Of a DNA stretch of 64,000 bases, positions 22,940 through 33,698 are shown piece after piece. How positions within the stretch are numbered: the stretch's first letter is position 1; the number at the start of each line of letters is the position of its first letter. Under the pieces are notes generated by a model. It was not told the DNA's origin. It worked only from the letters and a program-made list of their open reading frames with translations, and searched no databases. Source of the stretch: Diphasiastrum complanatum (Eukaryota; Streptophyta; Lycopodiopsida; Lycopodiales; Lycopodiaceae); NCBI GenBank assembly GCA_029204225.1, contig CM055106.1:10735988-10799987 (forward strand), written 5' to 3'. The position numbers were made by a program, and so were the translations under genes.

Positions 22940-23740
22940 GATAAGCTAATCTTCAAAAGCTAATGGCGACAGTGACGACAAGTGGGATCGAGAAGGTGTG
23001 TCATGTGTCGTCGAACCATCCGATGATGATGCATCACGCTAAATGTCATCATTAGCTTGTGAAGCTTGCCCATGATCATCCTCCGAAAATGTGTCATCGA
23101 ATCCGTCATCACGATCTTGTTCATGAGGTGCATCAGCTGGCAGTGCCATGTCCTCCACGACATCTCTATCTTCAAAAATTCTTTTACTTCGAGGAGCGAC
23201 TTGAATCATGTACCACCATCTAGGATGACGAAAGACCATCTGTAATTGATTGATGTTATCATAAACATTGACTCGTAGTTAGTATCCATAGCTATGTTAC
23301 AGTTGCTTGGGTATTATTATACACTTTTTGTAGTGCATTGAAAATCGATTGATTGACAACAAAAGAGCATAGATATCTTGAAGACATAGAAGAAATGTAC
23401 CTGCTCACATTGTTGAGGAAAAACAAATGTATCGCTTTGATCTTTGTAGAGTCAATGGCAAAATAACCACTCTCATCTTTCCTGACAGTTGCGTTGGGAC
23501 CATTGCAAATAACTTTGAACCATTTGACATCAAATATAAAAAAGCTGAATTGCCTAAATCCAACTTCGAGGATGTCATTGATTGTCCCACAATAATCAAG
23601 TTGAGAAGAGAGTTGGTGTCCGCCGTGCTTGCTCGACTCTCTTGGGTAAAATTTGCCATGACTCCACAATCGTGCGTGTTTCTATGTTTGTCAATGTGCT
23701 CCGTACAAAAGTGTTGTCCATGCATCCACAATACATTGTA
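22940..23740 (-). pseudogene. DUF4216-coding region and acidic tail of CACTA TNP2-like gene
   Basis: Overlapping minus-strand frames encode THDCGVMANF, then YCGTINDILEVGFRQFSFFI and FDVKWFKVI, typical of DUF4216 (YYG.l.dI.el.Y....vvLFkC.W). After shifts, the tail reads RHPRWWYMIQVAPRSKRIFE followed by an Asp/Glu-rich segment, as is usual at the end of CACTA proteins. Frameshifts near 23600 and 23280 break it. Confidence 0.75.
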
Positions 23741-23886
23741 TTTTTTGTATTGAACGAAATGGAATTAAATGTGTTAGGGATACAACAAACATGTACAAAA
23801 TTGCACGTACTAATTAATATGTGAATGTTGATCATTACAGCTTACATGTAAATCTCACCCCCTTGCATATTTCTGCTCTCTCTCTG

Positions 23887-24606
23887 TTAATCCTTGGTTG
23901 TTTGCTGAGGCTTCTCTAAGGGCTTCACGCAGAGGTCAGGTGGATAAGGTTGTCTTCTATGCCCTCTCATGAAAGTGGCTCGAGCAGTTGGTCTATGAGT
24001 CTTGGCCTCTTCGTATAGTGAAATCCACTTTTGTATTTCCTCGCTATTAAGAATGCAAAACTTATTTACCTTATCCCTGAAGGACTCATTCATTCTCATG
24101 ATCACTCCTTTTCCTTGAAGAACCTCCCCAACAACACACTCATCATCCTTCTTATCCCAAAGATGAGGAATAGAAGGATCGTTATGAGCAAGGAACTCCG
24201 TGATGTAAACCATGGACTCTTGCACTAGCCATCTTTTTGCCATGCTACCCTCAGGCTTTGCTCTTTGTCTTATGAATCCTTTCAATGTTTTCATGAATCG
24301 TTCCAAGAAAAACATCCAACGACTATGGACAACGCCTAATTTAAAAAAATGGATCAATGTTAGTGAGAGAACATGGGAATTACCACAATAGCAATAGTGT
24401 AGGATGGACTAAGAATAGGCAATTGACACAAGTATATGATGTACCTGCAATGGCCACCTCATCTAACAAATGCACAATGAGATGCATTTGAATGGTGAGA
24501 ATGGATGTGGGAAAGTGCTTCTCGATCAAACACGTTGCCTTGATGGAGCTTTGTCTTGTCGCCTCAATGGATGTTAGCGATATCTCCTTGGATGAAATGT
24601 ATCTTT
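23887..24606 (-). pseudogene. DUF4218-coding exons of CACTA TNP2-like gene
   Basis: The upstream exon (about 24446-24606) reads KATCLIEKHFPTSILTIQMH and LIVHLLDEVA. An intron of about 110 bp (24336-24445) has GT-AG ends on the minus strand. The next exon reads GVVHSRWMFFLERFMKTLKG and RAKPEGSMAKRWLVQES. These are hallmark DUF4218 blocks. The frame ends with a stop at 23887. The function of DUF4218 is unknown beyond its link to CACTA elements. Confidence 0.8.
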
Positions 24607-24835
24607 ATAAGAAAGAGAAACAACAATGACATACGCATTAGGAGGATGATTACCTTGAATCACCCCAAGAAAAAATGATGTGAGTCGTATGTGCATTCAT
24701 CGTACCTCACCAAACTATTGATTTTTTAGATTGTTTCCTCTGTCAAGAACCCTCTCAACACCAAGAGAAGCACAAACTGCATGCACAAAAACAATTTGGT
24801 CATTGAGATACATATATGTGCAATTAGATCATCAT

Positions 24836-27113
24836 GAAATCACAACACATATCAGAATAGAGATTGTCATCTCCAAAAGACGTTAGAAGAAAATGAACAA
24901 TTTAAAAAAAATAATGAATCATTACAGAATATAACAATCAATATCAAATCAGAACTAGAGCAAATGCAATCAGTCTTACAGTCTATTCGTATTGAAAACC
25001 TACAATTACTGAAGGATGTGGATTTGACAAAGAAGAAGGCTGAAAGTAAGAAGCGAAAGCGACAAAGTTGCAAGGATATTCAAACGCTTTCAAATGGAGG
25101 TTATCGAAATAGAAGGATCTGTGTATTCAAGTAAGCATATTCTAAATTTTTTAAGTTTTTCAATGACATTTGGATTTAATTTCAGCTATGGTGATATTCT
25201 GTTAACTATCTGTTTTTTTTGCAGATCTGCATTAGTAGCTCCTCGGAACATTAAAGACAATGCTTCACTAGGAATGTCATTGGGCACAATATTGACTTGC
25301 AAATCCACTGAGCGTATCATGATGAACAATAGGATTTCAAATGTAAAGTGTAAAATAGCAGAGTCTTTGATGGTGGACATTCAAAATATTTTAGATAAGA
25401 CTATAGTTCAGGGTGCTTCTGATTTTGCAGGTATTAGTAGGGAAGCATATGCAACAATATTTAAACTAATTAGAGAAGCTTTTAAGCAAGTTCAAATTAG
25501 AAAAGTCCCAATCCCTAGGACATATCACTTGAAGAAAGAGAGGGATACATTAAACGTAGGTATGCATAAGATCACTGGAACTCCATTTCATATTGAGGAG
25601 GTGTATGAAACAGATGGAAGATCGATATTCTATAATTCATCAAACAATTTATTTGTTGATCTAAATTACTTGCTAAGATACATTGTCACATTCTATGATA
25701 TAACCTATGAAAAGGTGAATGGCAAAATAATCATAGTACTTAAGTTAGATGAGTCAGAAATTGTGAAAGGGCAGAAGATGGAAAGGGTTAGTATAACTCT
25801 CGTGAATGGTGCTCTATCACAAACAGAGAACCAAGAAGATTTCAAATTCAGTATCCAGTCAAAAAATGATATATGGTGGTTGGCAGCGTTTCAGGTAACT
25901 AGCCTCATTATTACATTACATTCATTGAATAACATTAATACATTGTAAACTAAGTCTGATTAATTCTTTGGACAGGTGCTGAAAGAGGATCATGATATAT
26001 TATCATGGATATTCTCAAGGACATCTTATCCTAGGATCATCAAGGACCATATGGATGGAGGACTTCTCAATGTTCTAGGAGTTGGAGACTTCAATGTTGA
26101 ATGGCACTTAGTAGGTGATTTGAAAACATTGAAATGTATGTATAATGTCTCTCACGGTGCTACATCAAAACACCCTTGTTTGTATTGCATGAAAATGGCA
26201 AAAGATGTAACTAGGAGTACATGAATTACTAGAGAATATGCAGATCCAAACTGGAAGCATGTGCTGCCTATCCCCTTAAAAAATGTGCATGTTTGCACTC
26301 TTCATGCAGAAGGTAGATTAATAGAAAAGATCATTTATCTTCATATAGTTTTTGCTTGGAATACTAAGCCAACATCATTAGCCAAGGAAGCTATCTCTCG
26401 ATTAGAAGATGTTTTATCAAAAGCAGGACTCCATAAAGGACATGTCAAAATTCAAAAAGATGAAAAGCTTTCAGGAAAGAATGGGAACATGCCAACTAAG
26501 CCAAGCATAGGAGGAGCAAAAGCACGTCATTTTCTATCAAATCATACTGGTAAGGCTTCTAAATATTCAACACTTAGTCTGGACAGATATTATTGCTGCC
26601 ACTCAGGACTTTGAGAAAGAAGGCAAAACCAGAGTACTAAAAGTTGATGTATGAAAAAAGCTTGATAGTATGATTGCTATTTTAAGAAAAGAAAAATACT
26701 TTGATATTGATAAGAAAGCTGTCCAAAGGACTTGTGTCGAGTTTGTTAATGCAATATCAAAAGCATGGGGAGAAGATCACATCACTCATTACATGGTTAG
26801 TATAAAATTTTTAAAATGCTTTCAAATTTTCATATATATTTAGATCCAAACATAAGACTAACATTATGATTTTGACATATGCAGCACATACTAAGAGATC
26901 ATACAACATTTTTTGCAAATACATATGCAAGCTTGAGTGTATGGTCATCACAAGGGATGGAGAAGTCACACTAGCAAGCACGAGCAACATTTCATCGAAA
27001 TACACAATATGGAGGAACCAATGAAAAATGAAACTACATTTGTCAATTGTTTTAGTGGTTCTACCGCAGAGTTCGGATTCGACATATAACAAAGTCCACA
27101 CAATACAACAAGT
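24836..27113 (+). pseudogene. Multi-exon transposase-like gene of unassigned family, disrupted
   Basis: Joined exons give one long protein. Exon a (24836-25130) is a Lys/Glu-rich probable coiled coil ending KKRKRQSCKDIQ. Intron 1 is 25131-25224 and intron 2 is 25895-25975, both GT-AG and joined in frame. Exon b-c includes LKLDESEIVKGQKMERVS, NDIWWLAAFQ, NVEWHLVGDLKTLKCMYNVS and a CLYCM box, a pattern I associate with DDE-type transposase-like proteins (Asp, Gly-Gly-Asp-like VGD and a CxxC knuckle). A third intron (26796-26884) precedes HILRDHTTFFANTYAS and VWSSQGMEKSH. Breaks: TGA at 26222-26224, a frameshift near 26577, TGA near 26649 and TAG near 26971. The family name is not established. 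Family L sequence interrupts it at 27114. Confidence 0.6.
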
Positions 27114-27184
27114 TGTTGTAAAGCTACCTTTACAAGTTTTATTTTCGGTGCCACTGGCGCCAGCATTGTCCCTGGTGCCAGCGA
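27114..27184 (+). repeat. Family L element E00: first 71 bp of a plus-oriented LTR
   Basis: Begins with the family LTR start TGTTGTAAAGCTACC and runs 71 bp until a second LTR start (E0). The rest of E00 is not in the window, so it was lost together with the 3' part of E0. Confidence 0.75.
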
Positions 27185-27555
27185 TGTTGTAAAGCTACCT
27201 TTACAAGCTTTACTTTCGGTGCCACTGGCGCTAGCATTGTCACCAGCGCCACAGCGCCCCTATTGCTCTCGGCGCCAACGGCGCTGGCGCCGCTCCCGGT
27301 GCCACTGTGACCAGAATCCAGCCAGCGCCAAGTTCCTATGGCTGAAAATTTTGATCAGTTCTAGCGAAGTTGTAGCGCAGGCATCCCAAAGGGAGCCGTG
27401 AACCACGACTTAGCTTCCCAACCTTCAACTCTTGCCATCCAAACCCACTTGACATACAAGCAGCCAACTCGCCAACAACGATCAGACTTAACCAACTTGA
27501 AGTTCTGAAAACCAACATTGAGATCCAACCTGGTGCCATGCCAAATCGGGGATCC

Positions 27556-28799
27556 TGTTGTAAAGCTACCTTTACAAGCTTTACTTCCGGCGCCATAGGC
27601 GCCAGCTATGTCCCCGGCGCCAGCAGCGCCCCTGCTGCTCCCGGCGCCAACGGCGCCGGCGCCGCTCCCGGTGCCACTGTGACCAGAATCCAGCCGGCGC
27701 CAAGTTCCTATGGCTGAAAATCTTTGATCGGTTCTAGCGAAGTCCAGAGAGCTCAGATCGATGTGCAATCACCTCACACGATCTAGGCATGATTAAAGGA
27801 AGCCTGGGGATCAATAAAATCTAGAGAGAGAAAATGACTTTCTAGAAAGAGAAAATCCTAGAGAGAGAAAAACGTGCTTTACCAGCTTAGGTAGAGTGCT
27901 TGGTATGAGGGGGGTGCCAAATCACACCAATACTATAGGGGAGTGCGGGTTGCGACTCAGGGCGAGCTCCAACCAAGTCTCAGCCTCCCTTGCTGGAATG
28001 TTGTCATGGCTCTCGCCTTGGCATGCTAGCGCCCCGGAGACTAGGGTCGGTCACACACTTGAAATGTAACCTTCTCAGATTTATCAATAAAGTGGGATTT
28101 TCCTCAAACTGACTCTGATTACCTTCTGGGTTTCAGTGTTCGGTAAAAGCGCCAGTTGTAAGGCCGCTTTCAAAATTTTTAATTTGGCACATAGCTGAGG
28201 GTCGTATCCCGGGACGCCAGCGGTATGCCGTCGAGACCATTCGGTCTGTGGCGCCAGCGGTATGCTGTCGGGACCATTTGGTCCAAGAACTGGTTGTTTC
28301 CATATCTGTCGCGGCTTGTGGTTCTGAGTGTTCCTTGCATGAACGTGAATGGGTTAAGCTCTTGGGGAACGGGCTCTAACCTGTCGGCTGAGTTGGATGG
28401 CTTGCTTTGGTGGATGTTACCTGTTTATGGCTGTCCAGTCTGGCGTGGCGCCAGGTTGGCTTCCAGCGCTCGTGACGAAGCTTTCAGTTGGTTAAGTCTG
28501 ATGTAAGTCAGACCGCTTGTTTGGAATGGATGTTACTCGTTTGTAACGAAGCTTCGAGTTGGTTAAGTTTGATGTATGTCGGGCGGCTTGCTTGGAGGGA
28601 AGTCACCCACGTCGGGACCCCCGATCGGGCATGGCGCCAGGTTGGATCTCAATGTTGGTTTTCGGAACTTCAAGTTGGTTAAGTCTGATCGTTGTTGGCG
28701 AGTTGGCTGCTTGTATGTCAAGTGGGTTTGGATGGCAAGAGTTGAAGGCTGGGAAGCTAAGTCGTGGTTCCCGGCTCCCTTTGGGATGCCTGCGCTACA
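27556..28799 (+). repeat. 5' LTR of E1
   Basis: TG...CA LTR. The first 27 bases contain two alternative 8-bp stem hairpins (TTGTAAAG with CTTTACAA, or GTAAAGCT with AGCTTTAC). The next 150 bp hold about eight GGCGCC palindromes. CTCTCTAGA-type words recur near 27825-27870, and 'aataaag' near 28087 could be a polyadenylation signal. Open frames inside (for example 28225-28506) recur in every copy because the copies are young and are not taken as genes. Confidence 0.95.
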
Positions 28800-28801
28800 T
28801 G

Positions 28802-28814
28802 TGGTATCAGAGCC
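28802..28814 (+). promoter_or_regulatory. Primer binding site of E1 (tRNA-iMet type)
   Basis: TGGTATCAGAGCC lies two bases after the 5' LTR end. It is the exact complement expected for the 3' end of initiator tRNA-Met, which primes minus-strand DNA synthesis. It fixes plus as the sense strand of the family. Confidence 0.95.
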
Positions 28815-29034
28815 GACTGGCCGGTCAGCTATGCGATTCTCACGGAAATGGCCACGGTTCGGGGTTCATCAAGACAACTGTTGTGCAAGGTGCTGCCCAC
28901 AGTGTAAGCACGGGTGCGTCCACGGTCGGGGTGGTTGGCAGGACGGGGGCTTGATGAGTCAAAGTGCTGCCCTTGAGGTGTAAGCACGGTCAGTTTCCGC
29001 GGTTCGGGCCTGGCGCCGTCTGCACGTAGGACAG

Positions 29035-29660
29035 ATGAGGCAATGTGCTGCCATTAGGATGGTGTAAGCACGGTCTGTGCCTTGTGGGGTGCGGGGTGAC
29101 ATATTCACGATGACCACCGTTCGTTTAGCTATAAGGGCTATCGACCAAATTTGGTGGGGGCGTTACTGAGGCAATGTGCTGCCTAACGGTGAAAGCACGG
29201 GTGCGTCCACGATTTGGGTGGTATGCTGCCGATCGTTTAGCTATAAGGGCTATCGACTAAATTTGGTGGGGGCGTTACTGAGGCAATGTGCTGCCTAACG
29301 GTGAAAGCACGGGTGCGTCCACGGGGGTGGTATATTCAAGGATAGCTGCCATTCGTTTAGCTATAAGGGCTATCGACCAAATTTTGTGGGGGCGTTACTG
29401 AGGCAATGTGCTGCCTAACGGTGAAAGCACGGGTGCGTCCACGATTGGGGGTACGCTGCCGATCGTTTAGCTATAAGGGCTATCGACTAAATTTGGTGGG
29501 GGCGTTACTGAGGCAATGTGCTGCCTGACGGTGAAAGCACGGGTGCGTCCACGGGGGTGGTATATTCAAGGATAGCTGCCGATCGTTTAGCTATAAGGGC
29601 TATCGACCAAAAAGTGGTGGGGCGTGACTGAGGCAATGTGCTGCTTAATGGTGAAAGCAC
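29035..29660 (+). repeat. Tandem repeat array in the E1 internal leader, alternating 111- and 120-bp units
   Basis: The word gaggcaatgtgctgcc starts at about 29035 (diverged), 29168, 29279, 29399, 29510 and 29630, giving spacings of 111, 120, 111 and 120 bp after the first. Two unit types alternate (one with gggtggtatgctgcc, one with ggtatattcaaggatagctg), making a higher-order repeat of 231 bp. Each unit contains tagctataagggctatcga, which can form a short stem. Confidence 0.9.
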
Positions 29661-31510
29661 GGATGGTTGGAGGGGTGTCCTATGTGGGCTAATTCTGTGA
29701 TCGATTTGTATGGGCGCGGCCAGGCAAAGGTCCGTTGGCAGGACCATCTCAAAGGGGGACCTTGTCTTTGTTACTTGTTAGTAAACCTGCCTGAGTGTCT
29801 TACTTGTATGTATTCGTGGTGAGTCTTAGTACTCGTGCTTTGCCTGGTTTGCATGATTGCTTGTGATACAAGGAGCTGATGGCTCGAGAATGAACCTTTT
29901 CTTTTGAAGGCTGATACCATCAAACAAAGAGGACTACAGAATCTGTGGGGCGGATTTGCAGTTCAAGTACTCACACGTGAACGACAACGAAACGACTCAA
30001 TGTTTGCAAAGGATGGATGGCTAGCCTATTTCTTGGGTTAGTTTCATTTGCGACAACGCCCACCAGACACAAGCAGGAAGTCAAAAGTTGGAAAGGGCAA
30101 TTTCAGGGGAGATCTTCTATGGAGCAGTTGGTCTTCATTTTGGGACGGCCACCTTCGGAACTGAAACTCACTGAGCATGGGTGATATCCAGTATCAGTTG
30201 GGTTTTTCCTCAAAGGGGAAAAGACTAGGATCCTCTTCAGAGATTGGCAACAAGTTGGATCGAGCCATAATCCTAGCAGATGAGAAGCAAAGTGTTGGAA
30301 AGGCTTTTTGTACGAAGAACTCTACTCTAAAGTCCGATCAGCTGATTTATTAAGTGGAGGGGAACTATCACACACACCTCTCTCTTGGGGCAAATTTTGA
30401 ATTAAAGTTGATCAAAATGGGGGCAAATTCAAGGTGACCTAGCCATACTCACACGAGGAGACTGGCGAACTTTGGACCTAATAAGTTGACAAGTTTTTGT
30501 TGTGGAAAGGAAAGTTTGTTATAGGCTTTCTCTGGACCAGCAATGATGAGGAAACATATGAGTACGCTGGCTTGTGTTACGTGTAAGGCAGCTGATCAAT
30601 GAAGGAACTGAGAAAGTTGAGTCTTGCATGAGAGACTTGGTATTTCGAACGAACGCTAAGGGACAGTTCGCGTTGAGATCGGACTAGTGCAAACTCTGGG
30701 TGCATGTGTCTGATTCAAAGAGAGCTACTTGAAGCCAAGCTCGATGTACACTTCTTGTTTTGACTGTGAGGCAACTGACCAGTGATGGAATTGTGAAAGT
30801 CAAGTTTTGCGCGACGGACATGGTGCTTCAAACAAACGCGAAGAGATAGTTCGGATGTGGATCAAATTGGTGCGACCCTTTGGCTTTCCACGAGGTCAAT
30901 GGTTACATTTGGGCTGATTCAAAGAGCTACTTCAAGCTAAGTGAGAGGTGCATTTCAGAGTACTCAATCTTTGCCTACCTTAAAGAGCCAAGATGGAAAA
31001 GTATCAAGATCAGGTTGGGACAAGGAGAGAAATCAAGGTGCAGAAGCAACAAGGCACGAAGTGGACCATAAAGTGTGCAATCAAACGATAAATCCTTCGG
31101 CTCAGGGAGCCTTGATACTTGTGCGGAACTGAACAAATCTGGAGCTCAGGGAGCTCAACACAAAGTGCATCAAGGACAAATCAGGAGCTCAAAGGAGTTC
31201 CAAAGTCGAAAGTCAGAAGCGACAGGGGCGAACATTTCAAAGAAAGGCCTCTGTCACCAGTTAATAAGGTTCTCGGGTTTTACGAAAGCGATATCAAATC
31301 TACGCTTTTCCCAGACAAAGATATATTTTCAAGTTATGTAATTTTTCAGTACAAAGAGCTGAGCCTCCGACTTGTGGTGTGCCAGCTTCAATGTTAATAA
31401 AAAGTGGCCAGTAAATTGAGTACTGTGCCAAGTAGCTTAAATGTATAGTAATTTTAATAGGGAGACACCTTTACTTTAATCTGACATCTGATGAGGACAT
31501 CAGATTTTAT

Positions 31511-31524
31511 AAAGGTGGGGTGGA
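31511..31524 (+). promoter_or_regulatory. Polypurine tract of E1
   Basis: AAAGGTGGGGTGGA lies directly before the 3' LTR and would prime plus-strand synthesis. The same tract, reverse-complemented (tccaccccacc), borders the LTRs of E2, E3, E4 and E6. Confidence 0.9.
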
Positions 31525-32769
31525 TGTTGTAAAGCTACCTTTACAAGCTTTACTTCCGGCGCCATAGGTGCCAGCTATGTCCCCGGCGCCAGCAGCGCCC
31601 CTGCTGCTCCCGGCGCCAACGGCGCCGGCGCCGCTCCCGGCGCCACTGTGACCAGAATCCAGCCGGCGCCAAGTTCCTATGGCTGAAAATCTTTGATCGG
31701 TTCTAGCGAAGTCCAGAGAGCTCAGATCGATGTGCAATCACCTCACACGATCTAGGCATGATTAAAGGAAGCCTGGGGATCAATAAAATCTAGAGAGAGA
31801 AAATGACTTTCTAGAAAGAGAAAATCCTAGAGAGAGAAAAACGTGCTTTACCAGCTTAGGTAGAGTGCTTGGTATGAGGGGGGGTGCCAAATCACACCAA
31901 TACTATAGGGGAGTGCGGGTTGCGACTCAGGGCGAGCTCCAACCAAGTCTCAGCCTCCCTTGCTGGAATGTTGTCATGGCTCTCGCCTTGGCATGCTAGC
32001 GCCCCGGAGACTAGGGTCGGTCACACACTTGAAATGTAACCTTCTCAGATTTATCAATAAAGTGGGATTTTCCTCAAACTGACTCTGATTACCTTCTGGG
32101 TTTCAGTGTTCGGTAAAAGCGCCAGTTGTAAGGCCGCTTTCAAAATTTTTAATTTGGCACATAGCTGAGGGTCGTATCCCGGGACGCCAGCGGTATGCCG
32201 TCGGGACCATTCGGTCTGTGGCGCCAGCGGTATGCTGTCGGGACCATTTGGTCCAAGAACTGGTTGTTTCCATATCTGTCGCGGCTTGTGGTTCTGAGTG
32301 TTCCTTGCATGAACGTGAATGGGTTAAGCTCTTGGGGAACGGGCTCTAACCTGTCGGCTGAGTTGGATGGCTTGCTTTGGTGGATGTTACCTGTTTATGG
32401 CTGTCCAGTCTGGCGTGGCGCCAGGTTGGCTTCCAGCGCTCGTGACGAAGCTTTCAGTTGGTTAAGTCTGATGTAAGTCAGACCGCTTGTTTGGAATGGA
32501 TGTTACTCGTTTGTAACGAAGCTTCGAGTTGGTTAAGTTTGATGTATGTCGGGCGGCTTGCTTGGAGGGAAGTCACCCACGTCGGGACCCCCGATCGGGC
32601 ATGGCGCCAGGTTGGATCTCAATGTTGGTTTTCGGAACTTCAAGTTGGTTAAGTCTGATCGTTGTTGGCGAGTTGGCTGCTTGTATGTCAAGTGGGTTTG
32701 GATGGCAAGAGTTGAAGGCTGGGAAGCTAAGTCGTGGTTCCCGGCTCCCTTTGGGATGCCTGCGCTACA
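31525..32769 (+). repeat. 3' LTR of E1
   Basis: Starts TGTTGTAAAG and ends GCTACA, almost identical to the 5' LTR. The right end is followed by the duplicated GATCC and then by E2 LTR sequence continuing from the interruption at 27555. Confidence 0.95.
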
Positions 32770-33698
32770 GATCCCGATGTGGGTGACTTCCCTCCAAGCA
32801 AGCCGCCCGACATACATCAAACTTAACCAACTCGAAGCTTTATTACACGAGTAACATTCATTCCAACCAAGCGGTCTGACTTACATCAGACTTAACCAAC
32901 TGAAAGCTTCGTCACGAGCATTGGAAGCCAACCTAGCGCCACGCCAGACTGGACAGCCATAAACAGGTAACATCCACCCAAGCAAGCCATCCAACTTAGC
33001 CAACAGGTTAGAGCCCGTTCCCCAAGAGCTTAACCCATTCACGTTCATGTAAGGAACACTCAGAACCACAAGCCGCGACAGATATGGAGACAACCAGTTC
33101 CCGGACCAAATGGTCCCGACAGCATACCGCTGGCGCCACGGACCGAATGGTCCCGACGGCATACCGCTGGCGTCCCGGGATACGACCCTCAGCTATGTGC
33201 CAACTTAAAAATTTTGAAGCGGCCTTACAACTGGCGCTTTTACCAAACACTGAAACCCAAAAGGTAATCAGAGTCGGTTTGAGAAAAATCCCACTTTATT
33301 GATAAATCTGAGAAGGTTACATTTCAAGTGTGTGACAGACCCTAGTCTTCGGGGAGCTGGCAGCCAAGGCGAGTGCCAGGACAACATTCTAGCAAGGGAG
33401 GCTGAAACTTGGTTGGAGCTCGCCCTGAGTCGCAACCCGCACTCCCCTATAGTATTGGTGAGATTCGGCACCCCCCCCTAATACCAAGCACTCTACCCAA
33501 GTTGGTAAAGCACACTTTTCTCTCTCTAGGATTTTCTCTCTCTAGATTTTATTGATCTTCAGGCTTCCTTTATTCATGCTTAGATCGTGTGAGGTGATTC
33601 CCGTTGGCGCCGGGAGCAGCAGGGGCACTGTTGGCGCCGGGGACAATGCTGGCGCCAGTGGTGCCGGAAGTAAAGCTTGTAAAGGTAGCTTTACAACA

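Larger units (their letters stand above)
22830..24606 (-). mobile_element. CACTA (En/Spm) element, 3' half of the TNP2-type gene
   Basis: The minus strand encodes DUF4218 followed by DUF4216 and an acidic tail, the C-terminal architecture of CACTA TNP2-like proteins. The catalytic Transposase_21 part, which should lie further right, is missing, and the CACTA terminal inverted repeats were not found. The copy is a decayed fragment. Confidence 0.8.
27556..32769 (+). mobile_element. Family L element E1 (plus), intact non-autonomous LTR retrotransposon
   Basis: Complete element of 5214 bp flanked by the duplication GATCC (27551-27555 and 32770-32774). LTRs of 1244 and 1245 bp begin TGTTGTAAAG and end GCGCTACA. 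By eye I find only three substitutions and one length difference between them, so the insertion is recent. It has a primer binding site and a polypurine tract but no gag, protease, integrase or RT. It therefore fits a LARD-type element that must be mobilised by the proteins of another element. It sits in the 3' LTR of E2. Confidence 0.95.

Noticed and set aside
24031-24228. Plus-strand frame in the CACTA region
   Set aside because: Shadow of the DUF4218 coding strand.
28225-28983. Many overlapping 60-140 residue frames inside family L LTRs, repeated in all copies
   Set aside because: They recur only because the LTR copies are young and similar. Frames exist on both strands at once, lack domains and are disrupted in some copies.
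29168-29650. CRISPR-like array
   Set aside because: Units are full tandem repeats of 111/120 bp without unique spacers, located in a plant retrotransposon leader.
30880-31132. Two overlapping 63-residue frames in the family L internal region, shared by E1, E2 and E6
   Set aside because: Two different frames of the same DNA are equally conserved, and E3 has a frame change, so there is no sign of protein-level selection.
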